A DNA stretch of 5,517 nucleotides from Deltaproteobacteria bacterium (lineage in GTDB: Bacteria > Desulfobacterota_D > UBA1144 > Nemesobacterales > N074bin48), in assembly GCA_004356685.1 (NCBI GenBank), contig SMWS01000145.1:1-5517 (forward strand). Direction: 5' to 3'. The notes beneath the pieces were generated by a model. That model made no database searches. It was not told the DNA's origin and was given only the letters and a program-made list of their open reading frames with translations. The translations under genes were made by a program, and so were the position numbers. Positions 1 to 4,241 of this stretch are shown here, in pieces (position 1 is the first letter of the stretch; the number at the start of each line of letters is the position of its first letter).

Positions 1-421
1 ATGTGTTTGTTGCACGGATTGAGACTTTCTGAGGCTTGCCTTCGGAATCTATATTCTCACCTTTTGAATAATTATTGCTAACTGCAATCTCGTTACCAGC
101 AGTAATACTCATATCCTCGGCATGTACACTTCCTCCAAGTTTCATGGCAGCCTGTGCCTCCCAACTTGCAAGCACCTGATCCCAACCAATCTTGATACCG
201 CCCCCTGGACCCATATATGTAACATCGTCTGCATGAGACCAGACCTCTTTCATAAGATCCAAATCGCCTTTAAACATAGAGTTCAAAGCAACATAGAACT
301 TATCAGTCGCTTCCATAACTGCCTTTTTGTCGTCATCAGATGCTTGTGTATTATTCAAAGCCATAAATCCCGCTATCATAACTATCAAAATATACATCCA
401 TGCTGTGTTTCTATTCCTCAT
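1..421 (-). CDS. Exported NTF2/SnoaL-like (DUF4440-type) protein, 3' end cut by window
   Basis: This is a partial gene read on the minus strand from an ATG at 421-419. It stays open for 140 codons to the left edge, so the stop lies outside the window. Residues 1-27 look like a Sec signal peptide: basic start (MRNRN), hydrophobic core (about 8-22), and a likely cleavage after T-Q-A (27/28). The mature protein is therefore probably periplasmic. From about residue 33 the sequence reads as an NTF2-like fold of the SnoaL/DUF4440 type: an opening helix (AVMEATDKFYVALN), the aspartate-containing segment GDLDLMKEVWSHADDVTYMGP, a glycine run, GWDQVLASWE, and the strand SIRATNT at the edge, where family members usually continue with a short final strand. 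Such proteins usually have about 150-180 residues, so only some 20 residues are probably missing. Members bind small ligands or act as isomerase-like enzymes, and the substrate cannot be told here. The domain call is fairly sure; the biological role is unknown. Confidence 0.82.
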   Translation of the reverse strand, partial: MRNRNTAWMYILIVMIAGFMALNNTQASDDDKKAVMEATDKFYVALNSMFKGDLDLMKEVWSHADDVTYMGPGGGIKIGWDQVLASWEAQAAMKLGGSVHAEDMSITAGNEIAVSNNYSKGENIDSEGKPQKVSIRATNT

Positions 422-426
422 TTAAA

Positions 427-435
427 ACCTCCTTT
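427..435 (-). promoter_or_regulatory. Strong Shine-Dalgarno of the NTF2-like gene
   Basis: On the minus strand AAAGGAGGT lies just upstream of the ATG at 421, with 6 bases between AGGAGG and the start codon. This is near-perfect complementarity to the 16S rRNA 3' end and fixes the start of the exported NTF2-like protein. It is the strongest ribosome binding site in the window. Confidence 0.8.
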
Positions 436-452
436 CCTTATAAAGTTTTGAA

Positions 453-470
453 GTTCATTATTTGATGAAC
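453..470 (-). repeat. Perfect 6-bp inverted repeat in the leader of the NTF2-like gene
   Basis: The plus strand reads GTTCAT-TATTTG-ATGAAC: two 6-bp arms (453-458 and 465-470) that are exact reverse complements around a 6-base spacer. It sits 32-49 bases upstream of the NTF2-like start codon, within the 178-bp gap after the lipoprotein gene. It could be a regulator half-site pair or a small mRNA hairpin. No run of T follows it, so it is not a typical intrinsic terminator. In an AT-rich gap a 6-bp repeat can arise by chance. I see no convincing -35/-10 pair in this gap. Confidence 0.35.
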
Positions 471-599
471 CCTTCTTTAAGAGTCTATTTTTTATTACGT
501 ATAATATAACATATATTTTTAGCTGATACTTGGTTTCTTGATTGATTAATAATTAATACAGTATATTTATATAGTAATCGTAATACTAATAATATAAAT

Positions 600-1106
600 T
601 TACAACAGTAGTTTGCTCCCAGTAAAAGTATCCTTAATCACTTCACCGTCATCAGAAAATATATCCAGAGGGTCTTCATCATCTTCAAAAAATCTTAATT
701 CGAAACTACCTTCTATCTCCTCACAATTATCTCCTTTAAAAGTTATATCTATATCGACCCTTGCAATATTAGATTTTACGCCTTCATCATCAAAAGAGAA
801 ATCAAGAAATACTATTTCTGCCTCACTATTACCGGTCCTGACCCATGAACCTAACTGTCCTGAGAAATTAAATACCTCTTCTGTCGAACTATGGCCTGCA
901 AAATTACCATCTTTATAAAGATTCCAGATATTCTCTGCCCCATCACCAACTTGATTTATATAAGTACCAACAAAACAGTCTGGAAAGTCGGAAGCGTTTG
1001 TTTGGTTGCTACATGATGACAAAAAAAGACTAATAAATATTAGAAAAGGCAATAACATTAAATAATAACCTTTGGAAATTGTTTTATAGATTTTTATCAT
1101 TATCAT
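600..1106 (-). CDS. Predicted outer-membrane lipoprotein of unknown family
   Basis: This 168-residue protein starts with a type II signal peptide: lysines at 5, 8 and 12, a hydrophobic stretch at about 14-29, and the lipobox L29-S30-S31-C32. Serine follows the lipidated cysteine, with no Asp at +2, so by the Gram-negative sorting rule the outer membrane is expected. The mature part is rich in Asp and Glu and probably mostly beta strand. Visible landmarks are GTYIN (47-51), WNLYKDGNF (61-69), GSWVRTGN (86-93), an acidic FLDFSFDDEG stretch (100-109), ARVDIDITFKGDNC (115-128), and FELRFFEDDEDPLD (135-148). C44 and C128 could form a disulfide. The pattern of short strands with a G-x-W element recalls lipocalin-like or small beta-barrel lipoproteins, but I cannot name a family or function. 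The gene is followed by a 178-bp gap and is divergent from the acuI-like gene, so it is probably its own transcription unit. ATGs at codons 1 and 3 are both possible starts. Confidence 0.8.
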   Translation of the reverse strand: MIMIKIYKTISKGYYLMLLPFLIFISLFLSSCSNQTNASDFPDCFVGTYINQVGDGAENIWNLYKDGNFAGHSSTEEVFNFSGQLGSWVRTGNSEAEIVFLDFSFDDEGVKSNIARVDIDITFKGDNCEEIEGSFELRFFEDDEDPLDIFSDDGEVIKDTFTGSKLLL

Positions 1107-1110
1107 TACT

Positions 1111-1114
1111 CTCC
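1111..1114 (-). promoter_or_regulatory. Ribosome binding site of the lipoprotein gene, two possible starts
   Basis: The minus strand reads GGAGAGTAATGATAATG. GGAG lies 4 bases before the first ATG (1106-1104) and 10 bases before the in-frame third-codon ATG (1100-1098). Neither distance is ideal, so the site does not decide between the starts. The two proteins would differ only by Met-Ile at the N-terminus, outside the lipobox. Confidence 0.5.
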
Positions 1115-1129
1115 ATAATATTTATTATA

Positions 1130-1158
1130 TTCAAATTTATAGTTAATATTTATATGAT
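1130..1158 (+). promoter_or_regulatory. Candidate sigma-70-type promoter for the acuI-like gene
   Basis: In the 109-bp divergent gap (1107-1215) a TTCAAA box (1130-1135, 4 of 6 to TTGACA) lies exactly 17 bases before TATGAT (1153-1158, 5 of 6 to TATAAT). Transcription would begin near 1165 and leave a leader of about 50 bases. The gap is very AT-rich, so chance matches are easy. The opposite strand must also carry the lipoprotein promoter, but only poor matches are visible there (TTGTGT, then TATATC). The two promoters would overlap. Confidence 0.38.
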
Positions 1159-1202
1159 ATATAAAACCTATATTAAGACACAATGTAAATTTTATTACTA
1201 AC

Positions 1203-1207
1203 GGAGG
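1203..1207 (+). promoter_or_regulatory. Shine-Dalgarno deciding the GTG start of the acuI-like gene
   Basis: GGAGG lies 8 bases before GTG at 1216-1218. No in-frame ATG occurs near the N-terminus before the conserved fold begins, so this site supports GTG initiation. Confidence 0.75.
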
Positions 1208-1215
1208 AAAGTAAA

Positions 1216-2211
1216 GTGGGCATTAATTTTAAGGCACTGGTTGTAAGCAAAACAGAAGATGTGAAATACGTAAGAGAGATAAAAGAGAGGTCTACTGATG
1301 ATCTTCCTGAGGGTGATGTTTTAGTTAAAGTTAATTACTCTTCGCTCAATTACAAGGATGCTCTGTCAGCAATTGGTAGCAAGGGGGTAACCAGAAATTA
1401 TCCACATACACCGGGGGTTGACTCATCGGGAATAGTTGAGCAGTCAAGTTCCGATAATATAAAGAAAGGTGCAGAGGTAATAGTTCATGCATATGATCTT
1501 GGAGTAAACACATTGGGGGGGTTTGGTCAGTACATAAGAGTACCTGCAGAGTGGGTAATTAAACTACCTCAAGGTCTATCACAAAGGGAGAGTATGATTT
1601 ACGGCACTGCAGGTTTTACAGCGGCACTGTGCATTTATAAACTACAGCAAAATGGAGTAACTCCTAATGATGGAGAAATTCTTGTAACTGGCGCTACGGG
1701 TGGAGTTGGAAGCACAGCGGTTGCTATGCTTGCTAAAATTGGATATGAAGTTGTTGCTTCTACCGGGAAAAAAGATCAGGAGCAATTTCTAAAAGATATT
1801 GGGGCAAAAGAAGTTATCTCAAGAGAGGATTCTGTAGATCTGTCGAGGCCACTGTTAAAAGGACGGTGGGCAGGTGTTGTAGATGCAGTTGGCGGGGATA
1901 TTTTAACAACGGCTATTCATTCAACAAAACAGCATGGCACTGTTACTTGCTGTGGAAATGTGGGTGGGGTTGAATTAAAAACCAATGTTTATCCTTTTAT
2001 CCTCAGAGGTGTTAATCTGCTGGGAGTGGATTCACAGAATTATCCAATGGACAAAAGAGTTGCTATTTGGAACAAAATTGCAGATGAATGGAAGCTGGAC
2101 AATTTTGAACTATTATGCAGTGAGATATCTCTGGAACAATTAAGCGAGAATATTGATCTAATTTTAGAAGGGAAACAGAAGGGCAGGGTACTGGTTAATC
2201 TTTGGAAATAA
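1216..2211 (+). CDS. acuI: YhdH/AcuI-type NADPH-dependent acryloyl-CoA reductase (MDR superfamily)
   Basis: This 331-residue protein, begun at GTG, belongs to the medium-chain dehydrogenase/reductase superfamily, YhdH/YhfP/AcuI group (E. coli AcuI/YhdH has 324 residues). Characterised members reduce acryloyl-CoA to propanoyl-CoA with NADPH in the cytosol. This removes a toxic electrophile made during DMSP, acrylate or 3-hydroxypropionate metabolism. Visible marks are SLNYKD (43-48), PGVDSSG (66-72), GGFGQYIRVP (101-110), YGTAGFTAA (129-137), the nucleotide-binding glycine motif GATGGVGS (159-166) followed by the beta-alpha segment to ASTGK (181-185), VVDAVGG (221-227), FILRGVNLLGVDS (261-273), and the closing GRVLV (323-327). 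No structural-zinc cysteine cluster is seen, as expected for this zinc-independent branch. A G7 run at 1515-1521 encodes part of T-L-G-G-F; the frame is intact. No DMSP lyase or CoA-transferase gene is adjacent, so the natural substrate is an inference, and a quinone-oxidoreductase-like role remains possible. Confidence 0.9.
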   Translation: MGINFKALVVSKTEDVKYVREIKERSTDDLPEGDVLVKVNYSSLNYKDALSAIGSKGVTRNYPHTPGVDSSGIVEQSSSDNIKKGAEVIVHAYDLGVNTLGGFGQYIRVPAEWVIKLPQGLSQRESMIYGTAGFTAALCIYKLQQNGVTPNDGEILVTGATGGVGSTAVAMLAKIGYEVVASTGKKDQEQFLKDIGAKEVISREDSVDLSRPLLKGRWAGVVDAVGGDILTTAIHSTKQHGTVTCCGNVGGVELKTNVYPFILRGVNLLGVDSQNYPMDKRVAIWNKIADEWKLDNFELLCSEISLEQLSENIDLILEGKQKGRVLVNLWK

Positions 2212-2219
2212 AATAATGA

Positions 2220-4043
2220 TTATTGCTTTTTGGCTCTCTTGCTGTCTATAGCTCTCTGCGTGGCATTTAGCTCCATTTTTCTTAGCCTATGACAAAGGGG
2301 GGTCACTTCTACAAGCTCGTCCTCAGCAATAAATTCAATGGACTGATCGAGTGATAGAGGTCTTGGGGGTCTAAGCACTACAGTTGCCTCAGAATTCTGA
2401 CTGCGCATATTTGTTAACTTTTTCTCTTTTGTTATATTCACGTTTAGATCACCGCTTCTGTTTCTTTCCCCGATAACCATGCCTTCATAAACCTGAGTGC
2501 CGACATCAATAAAAAGCTCACCTCTATCTACCATTGCAAGGCTCGCAAAAGTATTAGATTTTCCTGATCTGTCGGATACAAGAGCTCCGGTTGATCGTTG
2601 GGGTATTGGTCCATACCATGGCTCATAGCCTTCAAAAAAGGTATTTAAAACACCAGCACCCTTGGTATCTATCTGGAACTGACTTCTGAAACCTATAAGT
2701 CCCCTCGATGTAATAATAAATTCTATATCAACTCGTCCGTTTCCATTGTTGCGGAGATTTACCATCCTGCCTTTCCTTTTGGCTACTTTTTCGGTAACGA
2801 TACCAACATTATTTTCAGGTACATCCACAAATATCCTCTCGACAGGTTCTGTAACTTTTCCATTCTTTTCTTTGGTGATAACCTGGGGTTTAGATACCAT
2901 GAATTCATAACCCTCGCGTCGCATCGTTTCAATTAAAACAGCCATCTGGAGTTCGCCCCTTCCGGCAACCTCAAAAGCATCGGCTCTGTCAGTATCCTTT
3001 ATTTTTATCGCAACGTTTCTGACCTGTTCACGTTCTAATCGTTCACGTATATGTCGTGAAGTTAAAAACTTGCCGTCTTTTCCTGCATCTGGGCCATTAT
3101 TTACATAGAAGACCATCGATATTGTGGGTTCATCAACCTTAATTCTCGGCAGAGGCAAGGGATTGTCCAGTGGAGAGATAGTGTCTCCAATTTCCACGTC
3201 TTCTATTCCTGCAATAGCAGCGATATCTCCTGCCTCTATTTTTTCTGTCTTAATTTTACCGAGCCCCTGGTATGTGTAACACACAGAGATTTTAATATTT
3301 GTGATTTTGTTACCTTTGCTACAAAGAGTATAGCTTTTATTTGGTTCAAGAAAGCCATTCATGAGCCTTCCAATAGCAATTCTGCCAACATAATTATCGT
3401 AATCAAGATTAGTGATCAAAAACTGGGTATCGGTTTCATTTTGTACTTCTGGACCAGGAATCGAATTTATAACTGTTTCAAATAATATCTTTAGATTAGT
3501 TGAATTTCCATCTATTTTGTCAAGTGCAATACCAAGTTTTGCATTGGTATATATTATGGGAAATTCTATTTGATCTTCATCTGCATCCAGCTCAATAAAA
3601 AGATCGTATACCTCGTTAATAACTTCTTCGGGCCTTGCATCGGATCTGTCAATCTTATTAATAACTAAAATTATTTGTAGATTTTGCTCTAATGCTTTCT
3701 TAACTACAAACCTTGTCTGGGGTAGTGGTCCTTCGCTTGCATCTACAAGCAGTAGCGCTCCATCGACCATGTTTAGGCTTCTTTCAACCTCTCCACCAAA
3801 ATCAGCATGTCCTGGTGTGTCAACAATATTTATTTTAGTATCCTTGTAGAGTATGGAGGTATTTTTTGCCATAATAGTTATCCCACGTTCTTTTTCAAGA
3901 TCCATGGAATCCATGACCCTTTCTTCAACATACTCATTTTCCCTAAATACTCCACTCTGCTTAAGCATAGCATCTAAGAGAGTTGTTTTTCCATGATCTA
4001 CGTGTGCAATAATTACTATATTTCTTATATTATTTTTTATCAT
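2220..4043 (-). CDS. typA: TypA/BipA translational GTPase, full length
   Basis: At 607 residues this matches the usual length (E. coli BipA, 607). BipA is a ribosome-binding GTPase related to EF-G and LepA that helps 50S subunit assembly and stress or low-temperature growth. The GTPase domain (about 1-195) shows G1 AHVDHGKT (13-20), G2 RGITI (53-57), G3 DTPGHADFGGE (75-85), G4 NKID (129-132), and G5 TNAK (166-169), where Asn replaces the common Ser. The catalytic histidine is in place after the G3 DTPG. A beta-barrel domain II follows (about 205-295), then an EF-G III-like domain with GKFLTSRHIRERLEREQ and ADAFEVAGRGELQMAVLIE (about 305-390), a domain V-like region with SRGLIGFRSQF (446-456), and the BipA-specific C-terminal domain (about 485-607) with VYEGMVIGE, KKLTNMRS and DELVEVTP. 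A stop codon (TAG) directly precedes the ATG in frame, so the start cannot lie further upstream. The gene converges on acuI with 8 bp between stops. Confidence 0.98.
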   Translation of the reverse strand: MIKNNIRNIVIIAHVDHGKTTLLDAMLKQSGVFRENEYVEERVMDSMDLEKERGITIMAKNTSILYKDTKINIVDTPGHADFGGEVERSLNMVDGALLLVDASEGPLPQTRFVVKKALEQNLQIILVINKIDRSDARPEEVINEVYDLFIELDADEDQIEFPIIYTNAKLGIALDKIDGNSTNLKILFETVINSIPGPEVQNETDTQFLITNLDYDNYVGRIAIGRLMNGFLEPNKSYTLCSKGNKITNIKISVCYTYQGLGKIKTEKIEAGDIAAIAGIEDVEIGDTISPLDNPLPLPRIKVDEPTISMVFYVNNGPDAGKDGKFLTSRHIRERLEREQVRNVAIKIKDTDRADAFEVAGRGELQMAVLIETMRREGYEFMVSKPQVITKEKNGKVTEPVERIFVDVPENNVGIVTEKVAKRKGRMVNLRNNGNGRVDIEFIITSRGLIGFRSQFQIDTKGAGVLNTFFEGYEPWYGPIPQRSTGALVSDRSGKSNTFASLAMVDRGELFIDVGTQVYEGMVIGERNRSGDLNVNITKEKKLTNMRSQNSEATVVLRPPRPLSLDQSIEFIAEDELVEVTPLCHRLRKMELNATQRAIDSKRAKKQ

Positions 4044-4048
4044 CTAAG

Positions 4049-4065
4049 TCTCTTTTTTTTCTCCT
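4049..4065 (-). promoter_or_regulatory. Unusual typA ribosome-binding region
   Basis: The best Shine-Dalgarno, AGGAG (4061-4065, minus strand), lies 17 bases before the typA ATG, much farther than the usual 5-9. Between them run eight A and then AGAGACTTAG. The weaker GAGA about 5-6 bases from the start is the only well-placed match. As an in-frame TAG touches the ATG, no upstream start can use the AGGAG. Initiation may rely on the weak site, the A-rich leader, or both. Confidence 0.45.
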
Positions 4066-4084
4066 AGATACTAAAAGGTCGTAC

Positions 4085-4112
4085 AGTATTAACTAAATTA
4101 AACTTATTACAA
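4085..4112 (-). promoter_or_regulatory. Weak candidate promoter for typA
   Basis: On the minus strand TTGTAA (4112-4107, 4 of 6 to the -35 consensus) is followed after 16 bases by AATACT (4090-4085, 4 of 6 to the -10). Transcription would start near 4078 with a leader of about 35 bases. It lies between the terminator of the upstream kinase gene and typA, where a promoter is expected, but the match is modest and the region is AT-rich. Confidence 0.25.
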
Positions 4113-4196
4113 GTGGAACTTTATTATTTAAAAATTAAGCAGTTATTGGATTTTATTACATAAGTTGTGAATATTATTTCTTTACTTAAAGTGAAT

Positions 4197-4241
4197 AAAA
4201 AAAAGAGCTAAAAAGGTAATTTAGAAGTTCAAACCTTTTTA
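4197..4241 (-). terminator. Probable intrinsic terminator of the kinase gene
   Basis: On the minus strand AAAAAGGT (4240-4233) and ACCTTTTT (4217-4210) form a perfect 8-bp stem, extendable by one T-A pair (4241/4209), around a 15-base loop. Four bases after the stem comes a run of eight T (4204-4197). The left arm lies in the last codons of the kinase gene and the loop holds its TGA stop. The stem is AT-rich and the loop long, so termination may be leaky and some read-through into typA is possible. Confidence 0.45.

Noticed and set aside
122..451. Plus-strand open frame of 109 codons
   Set aside because: It lies antisense to the exported NTF2-like gene, has no ribosome binding site or recognisable domain, and its composition is as expected for a reverse-frame shadow.
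572..588. TAGTA/TACTA inverted repeat after the lipoprotein gene, considered as its terminator
   Set aside because: The stem is only 5 bp with no G+C-rich base, the loop is 7 bases and no T run follows on the minus strand. Such repeats are expected by chance in this AT-rich gap.
613..918. Plus-strand open frame of 101 codons
   Set aside because: It is fully antisense to the lipoprotein gene. Its Ser-rich sequence is the complement of Asp/Glu-rich codons (GAT/GAA), not a real protein.
2212..2224. Near-palindrome between acuI and typA as a bidirectional terminator
   Set aside because: The arms are separated by a single base and purely A/T, so no stable hairpin can form.
4113..4196. Gap between the kinase terminator and the typA promoter candidate checked for a small RNA, riboswitch or tRNA
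   Set aside because: The sequence is AT-rich without a long stem, conserved core or cloverleaf, and I see no supported feature in it.
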